A program made the position numbers and the translations under genes. A stretch of DNA of 64,000 nt. Source: Tubiluchus corallicola (taxonomy: Eukaryota > Priapulida > Priapulimorpha > Priapulimorphida > Tubiluchidae). Location of the stretch: NCBI GenBank assembly GCA_030141605.1, contig JAQGDQ010000678.1:40001-104000 (forward strand), read 5' to 3'. Shown piece by piece: positions 12,738-27,700 of the stretch. A model generated the notes under the pieces. The model was not told where the DNA came from and searched no databases. It saw only the letters and a list, made by a program, of their open reading frames with translations. Every line of letters starts with the position of its first letter. Within the stretch, counting starts at the first letter, position 1.

Positions 12738-15700
12738 GTGTTCAGTGCAGCAGTCATGCTACTCATGTGTCTTTAGTTTAATAAACACTTTTCTGTTGTG
12801 TGCAGTGCAAATATGTATTATAGATTTTGATTCTTGTTCACACTTCTGTGCCTAAACTCAATCATAACGATGTCAACACAATCGTCCTGTTTTCTTTTAA
12901 CTATTTTTAACAATGCTGTACATCCTTAAATGCTGCAGCTGTTTTACACGTAAGAATATGCAAAATTTGATTCTGAGACGAATGTCATTACCTTTCGGTA
13001 ACTAGTTGTGTACTTGCATACTTGTTTACAAACAGCTAGCTTAAAGTGAACGAACGCTACGCAGTTTTTGTACGTAACTTTTATCTCATAAACAACAACT
13101 TGAAAGGGATCAAAATTAGCTTTTAACTTTTCCGAAAACTGTCCGAATACGAAGACGGACAAGTTAACACCAACAGTTCTCATTAACCTGGAGCTTAACG
13201 ATATTCCCCACCTCCCTGTAACACCTGTAGTCACCTGTGCAGCTCGAACAGCTATTATGTGACAATTCTTTGTGGCTTCGTAAGGCAGGCTTCGGTCGAC
13301 CTCGAGATGCAACGCAACTGACAGCAACTGCACTCTCGGCAACTGGCAGCTTACGGTACGCCGCTAGATCCGAGTATATCTAAGCAAGCTTGCAATGCAT
13401 CTCAACTCAGTATCCAATGAGTTGCTCATGTTTTACTCGCAGAATATAGTATTTATCCTGAGCATTGTTTGAGCATTTGTTCAGCATTGTTTGAGCATTG
13501 TTCAGCATTGTTTGAGCATTTGTTCAGCATTGTTCAGCATTGTTTGAGCATTTGTTCAGCATTGTTTGAGCATTTGTTCAGCATTGTTTGAGCATTGTTC
13601 AGCATTGTTTGAGCATTTGTTCAGCATTGTTTGAGCATTGTTTGAGCATTGTCTGCTCAAAGATTATTTTCATTCGCCCACGTCGACCTGAGCAGTGTCG
13701 CAACACGCGGGAACTCGCATCTTCGGTCGCAGTCGACCCGAACGCGCGCCTACGACCGTTTCCTGTCAGCTGAGTCGAGTTGCGTCACATTGCAGGTTGG
13801 CCTAAACTTGGCTGTGGTGTTCTTGTGTTTGAATGAAATCGCTTTTGTGGCCTCATAGCAGCCTGAACACTCACATCTCGGTTTGCTGGACAAAACCGGA
13901 GGGACTTCGGTCAGAATTTGCCAATTGTCCATATTTACCGATACTAAGCTAATACAGTAGATGGCGTGTATTAGACTCACGGTAATGTAGAATCAATCGC
14001 TTAACTGTCTCAAAAACACCTAAGTACTGGCCACTCCTATGCAAAAGTATATAAAAACTGTCTGCAATTGACTCAAATAACTCCGCACAATTGATTCTAT
14101 ATTTTTATACATAGAGATATACACGTGGTTATACTGATGTACGTGATGTAAACAAAGTGACGGCCTGCCAACTAGCGGTCAGTTTGTGAAATAATGTACT
14201 GGGTCCGTAAAAATCTTCTCAACGAATTTACGCGATTTACAAAAATGGCACTACTGGTCTTCCAAAAACTGTATTATGCAAGACTTTAACGGCCCAGATT
14301 ATCCCGATATTTCCCGATATCCGTAAAAACGAGGTCCGGCAAACCGAGACATGAGTGCAGCTATTGTTGTATGTTTGCCTAAATAATCCTAAATAATATT
14401 TTTCTAACTCTTCTTATGTTTGCCTAAATAATCCTAAATAATATTTTTCTAACTGTTCTAAAGCGAAGTTTGCGCGCCGGAAACCAATGGCACAGGAAGT
14501 TCAACAACATTTCCCGGAACAAGACCTGATATATTTTCTCGCGAGGTTTCAGTATGGGCCACCCGGGAATGATGTCGGCTAACGACGTGCGTCGACTATC
14601 GCGGCTATACCTTCTGGGCACCGGCTCTTCGTCGTCGGTGTCGGCTAGCTACAGGCACAAAACATGAAAACGCTTAACATGAGTGAAACGACGGCAAAAT
14701 GGATGATGCACCTATTAAACCTGTTCTAATTAGCGATGTTGTAGAATGAGGAGCCGACGGCAGCAAAAACCAGGCAGTTGATGTACGGAAAGAAATATTA
14801 CTGCCAACTTTTGCTCTTGCTGCAAGTCAGCCAGACAACCTACAACCTCCCCCACTCCACCGCCCACCACCATCCTACTCTCACAATACAATTTGCAGAT
14901 AGCTTAGCAAGCAAAATAACCGTCAACACAGAAAAGTTATTAAATACACACACACACAAACACACACACACACGCACGCACAGACACACACGCATGCACA
15001 TACACACTCACACAAACACACACACGCACACACACTCACATACGCATGCACTCACACAAACACACTCATACACACACGCATGCACACACACACATGCACA
15101 CACACACACACACTCACACACGCATGCACACACACGCACGCACGCACACACACAAGCGTGCGCACACACACACACTCACAAACACACACACACGCACAGA
15201 CACACACGCACGCACATACACACTCACACAAACTCATACACGCATGCACTCACACAAACACACTCACACACACACATGCACACACACACACACACAAACG
15301 CGCACACACACACTCACAAACACACACACTCACACACACATGTACACCCACTCGCACACTCAGCCAGCTCTAGCGATGTCACCAAAAATTTGCTCAATGT
15401 CCACACACACCATTAGCATCTCTACTCCAATTTTCAACACAGGCAAGTATAGCTTAACAAGACAGCTAAACTAAACATTTCCACATTTAAAAACGCAAAA
15501 GGAATGATGACCACGTGTGCTTCCAATCAAATGGTAGACACTATTAGACAGATCACGATAGATCGTCTGCGATTAAGACACACACAAATAACATAACATA
15601 AAAAACACCATTACCGATCGAACAAAAATAATTATTTAATTCAGTTCAATTTATTGCAAATAGACTAACGTCACATCGCTCAAACCGAGGGCGCAGCAAC

Positions 15701-18700
15701 TCCTCGAGTTCGAGTGACGATAGCAATAGAATTGAATCGAATAATTTTACTACTCTACGGAGTGGCATCTTACCTCCTGTCCGTTGTCCGAAAGAGCAAA
15801 AGCGTGCGGGGAGAGAGAGAGCACAGATGACCAACAAGAAAAGAACACATTAGTTTAACAGCAAGAAATCAATCAGCCAATCAATCAATTAATTAATACG
15901 ATGATGTCAAACTCGTACAGATTTGGAAGGAGCATCTCTTAAGAAAACCTTCGAATTTGAAAGTAATTATAACTAATGTTTTCAAAAGTTCTTTGAGATT
16001 TCGTAATTAATAAATTAATTAATACGTCTCAAACCATCAATAAACAACAATAGATGTGAATTCGAATATTTTTAATGCAAAGTAAAACCTCCCAACCAAC
16101 CTTTAACATAAAAATTTGCATCGAAAGCAATTTTTTAATATATACCAAGTGGTCGATTTCATCATCGTTTTGCTCATGATTTTGATCTTTTCAGTTTAAA
16201 AACAGAAAGCTGGTTTAGAAAAATAACCATTTTTAGACAACCCGTCTGCCCTAATTAACCGACAATATTTTAACGATTATCAGAACCAATTTTTTAAGAA
16301 ACGTCGAAAATACCGCGTTCAAATTCTTTCAAGTTGTTTAAACGAAGCGGTTTTATTTCAAGAAATGCCACGTTCCAGTCAAAATGTGCAAGTGCGACAT
16401 CATGAAAAGACAAATACAGGGATGAGAATGACAAATTTCAAAAAACTCTGAAACAGGCCAAAGGCGTAGGCCCCCATGGGGGTTCAAGGGGGCGAAGCAA
16501 CAAATTTCAATTTTGTGACCATAGAGAACCTCTAAGTGGACTTAAAATATTAATTACCTTGTTTCATGCATAATTTAAAATACACAACTATCAAGGATAC
16601 ATGATACCTAATTGTCTCAAAAACGCCTAAGTACTGGCTGCTCCTATGCAAAAGTATATAAAAACTGTCTGCAATTGACTCAAATAACTCCACACAATTG
16701 ATTCTATATTTTTATACATAGAGATATACACGTGGTTACAATGATGTACGTGATGTAAACAAAGTGAGGCCTGCCATCTAGCGGTCAGCTTGTGAAATAA
16801 CGGACTGTGTCCGTAAACAAAGTGACGGCCTGCCAACTAGCGGTCAGATTGTGAAATAATGTACTGGGTCCGTAAAAATTTTCTCAACGAATTTACGCGA
16901 TTTACAAAAATGGCGCTACTGGTCTTCCAAAAACTCGGAATTCCGCGTATCCGCGGAAAATTCTCATCCCTGCAAATATTACTTTACAATTTAAAAAAAA
17001 CGAATCGCTAATTACAGGTGATCATATCGCAAGCAGCATTTATCAACAAGGAGTCACCATCTTGCAAATGACATGTGCATGATGTGATCAGTTGGACAAA
17101 TGTGCTTGGATATGACAGAACTTCTCTCAAAGCATTTTACTGGAAATTTACAGCAGACATTTGATATCATTAACACTTACATCTACAAAGCATGTCAAAG
17201 AGTTCAACTTGAAAAAATTTAAAATTTAAAAATGACTTTCAGTGTTAAAGAAAGCACACAAAAGCTAAGAGATGAATTCGTCTTTCAGACTGGCGGTTAC
17301 TAATGTCGACATGCAAGAAGAAAAAGAGAAGGAACCATATAGGTTCTGTTAGTGTTGTTAGCGGGATAGGAAAAGATACTTTATGAGCCGTACCACGAGC
17401 ATAGATACGTTACGACGTCCCACCACAAATATCGTCTGTCGATCTACGACGCATACGCCAGATACACAACACACGTTTCGTAAACAAAAACAATATAGTA
17501 CACAGTATGTCCTCGCTTAACGACCCCCCGTTTATCGACGTTTCGTTTTAACGGCACTGATCTTTTTACGGCTTTTATTCACTTAGTGACGCACGTTTTG
17601 ATTTAACGACGATTTTTTTGCCCTTCAAATGCTGAAATTTTCTTTGCTGTTAACAGGTTTAACTTACCCTACTAAGCAGGCTCATTGGAGAACATGACTT
17701 TACATTGTTGTTGACAAAGCGTTGTTACACATGACTTTACATTGTTGTGCATTACATTGTTGTTGACAAAGCGTTGTTACACATGACTTTGCATTGTTGT
17801 GCATTACATTGTTGTTGACAAAGCGTTGTTACGCATAACAACGCTTCACTTAACAACGCATTTTGCTGGAACGCATTGCGTTGTTAAAGCACAAGAGAAC
17901 CCTTCATAAACATAGAGCTTTTTTGCATAAAGGACTTCAATCGGCAGTCACACTGTATAAATTTAAACTCACGCAATGACCGGTAAATACAGCCATTTTG
18001 ATGATAGGTCATTTGAAACAAGTTTACATAACATTTTGTAAAGTTTGAAAAAATAATCAGAGCATTCGTAGCGCACAAGTCACTAAGTAAGTAAAATTTG
18101 AAATTACTGTATCTGTCAATAAGATTAAAAATACGTTTTTTGGTTAGTGTGTGGTGCACCCTGGAGGGTGAGTCGGCAACATTTTACCAATTGGTGAAAA
18201 CATTTTAAATAATCAAAAATTTTCTTTTCTAGTTACATAAGTCTTTCAAGAAGGTAAGTGAAATGCTAAGTAATATAGATTTGCGTGGAAAGTTTTCTGG
18301 GACATAATTTAACATTTCCTTTTCTTCCCTTGATTTACGTTATGCGTATATGACGTCATGTAATGGCGCCGTCGGAACAGTATTGCAAGAAATTTAAATG
18401 AAAATAAAAAAAATTCGTTTCAACGCGAGTACGATATACGCATGAAACTGCTATAAAGTAACATAATTTTTAAGGCGATTTTTCTGAAACCTACTTGAGG
18501 TACTCTTGTCCTTTAAGCGAGGACTTACTGTACAACATACAAGCTAGAACTAACAGCTACTGCAGAAGCTATTTACAACTCATATACCACATCAAAAATA
18601 ACAAAAATACCCTAAATACGAATAAACCTAAATATAAATACTAATAATGCATACTTCTTTAATCTCTTGTTGTCTAAGACGAACCATCTTGTTCAAACAA

Positions 18701-21700
18701 ATCAAAAATGATGAGCACACAGAAATAAACATGTAAACTTAGGAAACGACTACAGAGAGACGACCGAATGATGTGCTCTTTCAAGAAGATGAAGATGTTT
18801 CAGCTCCTTCCCTAACCTTCCCTGCCCTCGGGAACGAGTATCTTTAAGAGAAGCCTTCAGCATTTTGAGAAAATAAGTCACCTTGGGTAGGAAAAAGCGG
18901 TAACAGTTTAGCTTCTACCGTTGAAAATGTCTAATATCTGATTATTTGTAAGATAACAAAGCCAAGCTTTTCCCACACCATGTTTACATAGTGTATAATA
19001 TGATAGCAATGTTTTGTGAGGATAAGCAGGGATATTTCATTTTACAGTTTAGCATTATTCTGATTCAGATACCATAATCTTTTCTGCACTTAGGGCGGAC
19101 AAATTTAATTCAATTCAATTTTATTCAAGCTGCAATTTAATGCCAAAAATTTGTAGCATTCGTGGCACGAAAACTTGTCACATTCTAACGTAGAACGTTC
19201 GTTTAATTCAGAATACCCAAACACCTGAATAAAATTATGCTGGAAATCTTTGAAAAGGATGTCAGAACACTCTGTGTCAAAGATTTCCGCGAAATGACAT
19301 AAAGGTAAAAATAAAATACGTTATGATAAAGAGCTTGATATGATATACGATATCAAAAATAAAATATGTTATGATATATGGGGCTTGAAAGAGCACACAA
19401 GTTTTCATATAGTGACAGAACAGGTAAATCAAAATGCTACAGTACACTAAATTATAATATCATTAATAAGCTATTAAAAAAACTATTTCTTCATCGCAAT
19501 TTTTATAGACTAAATTAGTCGCACAATATAATATGGAAAAATTAGTGTACTATCGAAAAATACTACTAAATGAAAAGCAAATGAAAGATATCTTGTACAT
19601 TGAAATATAAAAAAATTTAAGTCTCTATCAGCACTCAAACTACACATACTACAATTAGCGTAGCATGACGCAACACCTCGCAACAACACAACCACGCGAT
19701 CTACCTACCATGTCGTCGCCGGGTCCACGACGCTTCACCTTCTTCAGCTCCACCTTGGGCACCTCCACGTTGCTGGCGCGTCGATCCTTCTCTCCCGGCT
19801 TGAGCTTCCCGTAATCCGGGTCGTCCTCATCAAGCTCCCAGTCCTCATATTCACGGTGCTTGAGCAGGTTTCGAAAGTCGACCGTTCCTTCGCCTGCGCG
19901 TGTAACATGAGTACCGAGACGAGTTAATGAGAATCTGCACGTTCTAATGACAAACTGCAGTGTGCACGGGCACGGCTTCGACTACCGCCGTGCCCGCTAG
20001 GTGGTGCGCCAGTCAGCAAATCTTGCCGATAAGGACAGTCTGCGATCAATGCTTGATTAAGCATACTCTCATGCCAAAAAGACATGATTCAGTAATAGCA
20101 TATCAAGCATTTGACTTTCGTAATAAATTAACCTCGATTCATCCTCCTCGATGTTAAAGACCGATCAGCGCGTTGGCGTTTCTAAGAATATCAAAATTAC
20201 GGCGATGGATGGTATACAGGAATACTTATAAATAAAATTTCACTACTGCAAAAATCACACTATGGATTTATCTCTTGAAAAACTTTTAAAGCTTGAAATG
20301 TGAAAATATTTGAGTTGAAGCTGGCTAAGATTAGTACCATGTAGGTTCGCATCATCTGCAAATAACCGGACGTGGAAATCAGGACAGTGTGCTAAATCAT
20401 TGAAGTAAATTAAGAAAAAAAGGGGACCTAATGTAGAACCTTGGGGAACTCCACATCTTATGCTAGTGATATCCGAATAGGTATTGTTTATGCAAGTATA
20501 CTGTTTACGATTAGTAAGGTATGATTTTAGTACTTCCTGTGGTAGTACTTCCACGTTTGCCAAATCACTGATGTAAATCAAGAAAAAAAGGGGACCTAAT
20601 GTAGAACCTTGGGGAACTCCACATCGTATGCTAGTGATATCCGAGTGGGTATTGTTTATGCAAGTATGCTGTTTACGATTAGTAAGGTATCATTTTAGTA
20701 CTTCCTGTGGTAGTACTTCCACGTTTGCCAAATCACTGATGTAAATCAAGAAAAAAAGGGGACCTAATGTAGAACCTTGGGGAACTCCACATCGTATGCT
20801 AGTGATATCCGAGTGGGTATTGTTTATGCAAGTATACTGCTTACGATTAGTAAGGTATGATTTTAATAGCTCCAGTAGGGTACCCCTAATGCCATAATGT
20901 TCGAGTTTGATTAATAAGACGTGATGCTGTTTAGAAAATGTACTATATGTGGTAAATGACTTGTATCAAAAAATTCAAATTCTAGTGAATATTTTCTTTA
21001 TCAACTTAAATCAGAAGCATCAAATGATTGATTACTTTGCCTTTCATGCGCAAAACGGTTAAATGAATGAACATACGATTCACGATTTTAAAAAACGACC
21101 GACAGGCGGTAAATTTCACATTTCAGAAAAATCAGAAAATCACGCGACACAATCACTTCATCAACGACCAAGCAAATTTTTCATCCCTAAAAAAACTAAA
21201 TTTATTCCAGGAAAAATCCAGATTGCTGCCTGATTTTCCTAGGCAAACTAAACTTTATTGCATGTGCTTTGAGAACAGAGCTCAAGCGTGACATTATAAT
21301 GCGTAAAATATAACTTGCAGTTACGCATCTTGAATTATACTAACATACTCATCTCCGAATTTTCTATTCTCAAGTCGTTGTTGAGTTACTTTGGTTAAGC
21401 ACTTCACCAAAAATCCCAAGTGGCTAACGGCGATCCGGAGTTTAACATCGAGCGCTCGTTAATTAAAAACCAACTTCACATTCGCTGCATTTTACTCGGG
21501 ATTCCGGCAATACTTGCTGACCGGCGAGAGTTGTGCTGGCAGAGTTGTACACGTGCCGCGGCAGCCAAGCGCGCAAGCAAACGCACAACCCTGCCACGCC
21601 GCTAAAGGTTTCTTCAAGGGGTGTTCATTGTATATCATAAAGAATAGTATTTGTGCAAAGAATTCCATCAGCAACTGAAAAAGCTTTTAGTAATTTTCTG

Positions 21701-24700
21701 CCGGAAACAGCGAAGAATATGACATATTATAATTTTGGCCTCATTTAGTCAATATAGTCATTACACCAAGGGATTTGCGCAGTTTCTCTTCACTTCCTCC
21801 CCTATGTACCCTAGACTTTTTCTTCGCCTCCTCCACAAATGCTTAGCGAATGTGTTAAAGCATTGATCATTTCTCTGTACCGACCGTCAGTTTACATCGT
21901 AATTATGAAAATTAATAATACTAACTCCCACTGTAACTCACACTAACCATTAGCAATATATTGTAATTTTTCTCCTGCAGAAACAATCAGCAGCATGAAG
22001 TATAGTTTACTTCAATAAATCTATGTCTGACTCTACAGGGTTTGCTACATCCTGGCATTGAACTCGGAATACCTGGCGTTCGAAATACGAGGGAATGAAC
22101 CGACTAGGGGACCCACCAATCAGACCCATCGGCGGCGAGGCCCCGCATCGTTACAATATTATCAAAACCTAAATTCCCCGCACGAAAATTGAACTTGATC
22201 AGAAAAATAGTCGTAAATAAAAGACAGATAACTTCTAACTTTTATCAGATTTAGTTTAAACGCTCAAGCCAATACTATTCTTTAGAATACAAATGTGACC
22301 ACTGCAAACAGTACACGAAATAAAGCAGATTGAATCGAAAAGAATTTAAAACATAAAATCAGAATTGAAATCAAAAATAATACTAACACTTTAAAGAGAA
22401 AATACAGTAAGAACGCGGCAGGATCCGTTTAGTCCACTTCGCCTGATGACCACTATGATGACCACTAATTACATTAAGGATAATTAAAATTGCTCAAAAA
22501 TTGACCATTTGCAAAAACGGGTGTTAGAGAAGAAGAGGTGTGATTAATAAGGAGTATAAAAGCTCGAGCTGATTTCAGGTAAACATAAATAAACAAGTAT
22601 TTTGCTTGTTTATTGATTTTTTGTAGCACAAGAATATAAACATTTACTGCAAAACTTACAAACAAGAATGAATAGTGAAAGAAAAATGGCTTCATGAATA
22701 GTGAAGGAAAATGGCTTCATGCATAGTGAAGGAAAATGGCTTCATGCATAGTGAAGGAAAATGGCTTCATGCATAGTGAAGGAAAATGGCTTCATGAATA
22801 GTGAAGGAAAATGGCTTCACGAATAGTGAAGGAAAAATGGCTTCACGAATAGTGAAGGAAAATGACTTCATGAATAGTGAAGGAAAATGGCTTCATGAAT
22901 TGTGAAGGAAAATGGCTTCATGAATAGTGAAGGAAAAATGGCTTCGCGTACCGAAATATACCCTCTCGAGGATTCAAAAGTCTTCATAGCTTATTTAAAT
23001 GCTGTCGAAAAACTAATGCAAAGAAAATACTTTCCGAAGCCATTTGCCCGTGACCTTGAAGTTATTCCATTTGCATCCATTAAACAGCCGTTCGGGTAGA
23101 TTTCGTCGAGCAAACCCGACGGATGACTTTTCCCCCGCTAGTTCATTCTTTGCAAGTTTGCAGTTTCCATTAGGAAAGGCCGCGATCAGGCGAGTGAGAC
23201 TAATCAAAATTTACTGATAAGATCAGCCTTAAGCCTGCCTACTCAGCTCCAGTTCAATTGCTATAAAAACCTCCGAGCAACGTAAGAGATTCGTCCACCG
23301 GGCGCGAGGCTTAAGCTTGACCGATTATCAGTAAGCATACGTACACTGAACGAACAGCTTAAACTTGGCTTCAGCCGTGCCCTTCGAGTTCTCCAGTTTG
23401 ATGAGGTAAATGCCGTCGTCTTGCGCGCGGCATTTCCGAATCTGCATCGTGATGGTGTTCGTGTCGTCTGAAAATACATCCCACAATTCAGTGAAAGAAT
23501 CTGTCATAATAACAGAGACATATGACACAGAGAAATAGAGGAGTTTGCAGCCGAAATTCGACTCTCAAGTCTCCTCCTGATAACTCCAAAAAACCTGTGT
23601 TTGTATTTTTCGTTTTGTCTTCCCTACTCCTTTCATAACATACTCCTTGCAAAATATTATAACAATACGTATACAAAATTTCTCTCCATTAATACAAACT
23701 ATTTTATGATTATAATTACACTCCTGCAAAAATGAAAATATAATCACCTCTCAAAAAACTAAAACTATAATATGTAAAACCTACTCCCATGACCCTCTTT
23801 CTGCAAACTGTTTTTAGCGCTGTCCTGTTCTTACTGGCCTACCTAACTTTTCCTTTTTCACATTTATTACATATTTCTTTTCTCTCTAGTACAAACTACT
23901 TAAACTAACAAATGCCATGTGCCACTTGCTGGTCGGCCGCTGCTTTGCGATGTACTTCAGTGAAACCTAAAGACATGTGCTCGTACCTAGCATAGCCACT
24001 TTGGTTATCGCATTTCAAGGACCAATTTTTACTTTGGTTTTCAGAAACTAAACACAGAGACACGACCGCCATAAAGTTGACATGGTCACGCCAACAATAA
24101 AATTACTTCTGTTTTCCTTTAATCACACGGGAATATTCTTTTATCCCGCACTTGGTCGGGAACTTTATAATCTGTTTCTTGTACATTCATATACTTAGTT
24201 GACGCAGTCATATAAAAGCGCATTTTTAATCTAAAATGTAAAACGCAATAATTACATCGTTCCATGTTTTTCCACTGCTAAGTCTAGGCCAGGGTTGCCG
24301 TTTTGTATGATGCTGATTGTATTGGAGGCTAAAAAGTATGGAATTTTCCACCAAATCGGTGCATTAGCAGCCGAGTAGTGTTGCCGCTTATAGCATAATT
24401 ATCAGAACATGTACGTTTATGATACGAAAGAGAGTCTATACAATAATCGATAATTATACGATAATTTAGTAATGCGAAAGTAAGAAATAAAACGTGAAAA
24501 AATGTGAATTAAAAAAAATTCAAACATTACAGCTAACCGGCAAGAAAAAACAAACTTTGATTTGAACTGATTTTAAATATTCCATGATTCGGCTTTAAAC
24601 ATTCAAAACTTTAAAAAAAAATTTGAAATGGGTTTGAGCAAAGTAAACAAAGTCAAACTGAAATGTGCATCGATAAGCGAGAAAGAGGTGGCAAACGTTA

Positions 24701-27700
24701 CGTGTCGTTAAAATGTTACGCGTCGTTAAAACGTTACGCGTCGTTAAAATGTTATGCGTCGTTAAAACGTTACGCGTCGTTAAAACGATACGTCGCTGAA
24801 CGGGAATCATCAAGCAAAGACTAACCGTACTGCGAGCAATTTTTCCGTAAAATTCTAAAACAAACCTTCGATGTAGTACACATATCTGCCACTAGGGAAG
24901 AGCTCCCTTGAACCCTTGAACCAGCGAACTTTCGGCACAGGATTGCCGCCGATTTTGACCGGAATTTCTGCAACTTCCTCTGCAAGAAAAATGCACAGAG
25001 ATTTACAAATTAAGAAGCCCATTAATCTGTAATCCAAGTCATGAAGCTTAATGAAACACAGTAATTAAACACACCACCTGTCCTTTAACACAGTAATTAA
25101 ACACACCACCTGTCCTTTAACACAGTAATTAAACACACCACCTGTCCTTTAACACAGTAATTAAACACACCACCTGTCCTTTAACACAGTAATTAAACAC
25201 ACCACCTGTCCTTTAACACAGTAATTAAACACACCACCTGTCCTTTAACACAGTAATTAAACACACCACCTGTCCTTTAACACAGTAATTAAACACACCA
25301 CCTGTCCTTTAACACAGTAATTAAACACACCACCTGTCCTTTAACACAGTAATTAAACACACCACCTGTCCTTTAACACAGTAATTAAACACACCACCTG
25401 TCCTTTAACACAGTAATTAAACACACCACCTGTCCTTTAACACAGTAATTAAACACACCACCTGTCCTTTAACACAGTAATTAAACACACCACCTGTCCT
25501 TTAACACAGTAATTAAACACACCACCTGTCCTTTAACACAGTAATTAAACACACCACCTGTCCTTTAACACAGTAATTAAACACACCACCTGTCCTTTAA
25601 CACAGTAATTAAACACACCACCTGTCCTTTAACACAGTAATTAAACACACCACCTGTCCTTTAACACAGTAATTAAACACACCACCTGTCCTTTAACACA
25701 GTAATTAAACACACCACCTGTCCTTTAACACAGTAATTAAACACACCACCTGTCCTTTAACACAGTAATTAAACACACCACCTGTCCTTTAACACAGTAA
25801 TTAAACACACTACCTGTCCTTTAACACAGTAATTAAACACACCACCTGTCATTGAGATTTCATTTGTTGCAATTACAAACATTCCAGACATTGGACTTTT
25901 ACTAATTGCTACAGAAAACAATGGCTTCGTACACACGGTGCTACAGAAAACAATGGCTTCGTACACACGGTTCTACAGAAAACAATGGCTTCGTAAACAC
26001 ACTGCTACGGAAAACAATGGCTTCGCACACACGGTGATACAGAAAACAATGGCATCGTAAACTCAGTGATACAGAAAACAATGGCTTCGTAAACACGCAG
26101 CTACGGAAAACAATGGCTTCATTAACACATTGCTACAGAAAACAATGGCTTCGTACGCTCAGCGATACAGAAAACAATGGCTTCGTAAACACACAGCTAC
26201 AGAAAACAGTGGCTTGGGTACACATGATGCTACAAGAAACAATGGCTTCGTAAACACGGTGCTACAGAAAACAATGGCTTCATAAACAGAATGCTACAGA
26301 AAACAATGGCTTCGTAAACACAGTGCTACAGAAAACAATGGCTTCGTAAACACAGTACTACAGAAAACAATGGCTTCGTAAACACAGCTACAGAAAACAA
26401 TGGCTTCATAAACACAGTGCTACAGAAAACAATGGCTTCGCACACACGGTGCTACAGAAAACAATGGCTTCGTACACACAGTGCTACAGAAAACAATGGC
26501 TTCGTAAACACACACCTACAGTAAACAATGGCTTCGTAAACACACACCTACAGTAAACAATGGCTTCGTACACTCAGTGCTACAGAAAACAATGGCTTCG
26601 TAAACATGCAGCTACAGAAAGTAATCGCTTCGTACACTCAGTGATACAGAAAACAATGGCTTCGTAAACACAGTGCTACAGAAAACAATGGCTTCGTAAA
26701 CACAGTGCTACAGAAAACAATGGCTTTGTACACTCAGTGCTACAGAAAACAATGGCTTGGTAAACACACACCTACAGTAAACAATGGCTTCGCAAACACA
26801 CACCTACAGTAAACAATGGCTTCGCAAACACACACCTACAGTAAACAATGGCTTCGTAAACACAGTGCTACAGAAAACAATGGTTTCGTAAACACACAGC
26901 TACAGAAAACAATGGCTTCATCAGCACATTGTTACAGAAAACAATGACTTACTCTCCTTCGTCCACCAGTTACTTGGCTTCTCCAGGAAATAAGGAGCAC
27001 ACAAGTCATCTCCGCCCTTTTCCGACTTTGGCTTCAACTGCTTGTTGTAGTCCGGTTCGTCGAAGTACTTCTGTACACACTCGTGCGTTCCGACCTCCCC
27101 GATCAACCCCGCTTTCCTGCCGCCTACTGAACTGCGACGCCTGCCACCTTGTGAGGGACGCCGCTCTTCATCCGGGGCTAGCGAGGTCTTTCTGGAGTCC
27201 GGTTTGCCACCCGTGTCATCTGCAAAATGGCGGAAAATAGTTACGACGGGGAAGCGCTTTGCCACAAATGAACAAATTTGCAAATTCCGTCCGAGTCCTA
27301 AGCCGCAACAGTGACTACAAATTTACAGGTGAAAATTATTAAATGACGCACACACAGGTTCGGTAATTTAAAGTCATCATTTTCCACTAACGAAGACTAC
27401 GTCACTGCCACAGGTGTATTTGACTACGCAATAATTACACTAAACAAAGCAAAGTTGCATGTACCTGTAACGCCATACTGGTTTTCAACTAAATGTATAA
27501 CAAATAACTGTATATTATTAATGCTAGTTTTAATATGATTATCGACCGAAAATGACTAAAAAATTTAATAATAAGACCATTTTCTCTATTATATTAATAA
27601 TTTTTGAACCTGGTTATAAGTTTAAGTTTAAGTTTAAAGATGAAACTAAACTAACGTAACTACTTTTTAACAACATCTCTCAAGAGAGGGCGTAATGAAT

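Noticed and set aside
13170-13230. Possible exon ending CTCCAG|GTTAATG on the minus strand
   Set aside because: The in-frame version meets TAA just before the donor, and exons 17 and 18 join well without it.
14778-15474. His/Thr-rich protein of over 200 codons
   Set aside because: Translation of a CA microsatellite.
17884-18159. Transposase remnant in the pogo-like element
   Set aside because: The 91-codon frame shows no DDE catalytic motif or helix-turn-helix pattern I can recognise.
25057-25850. CRISPR-like regular 32-bp repeats
   Set aside because: Units are directly adjacent with no variable spacers, and the genome is animal; this is a minisatellite.
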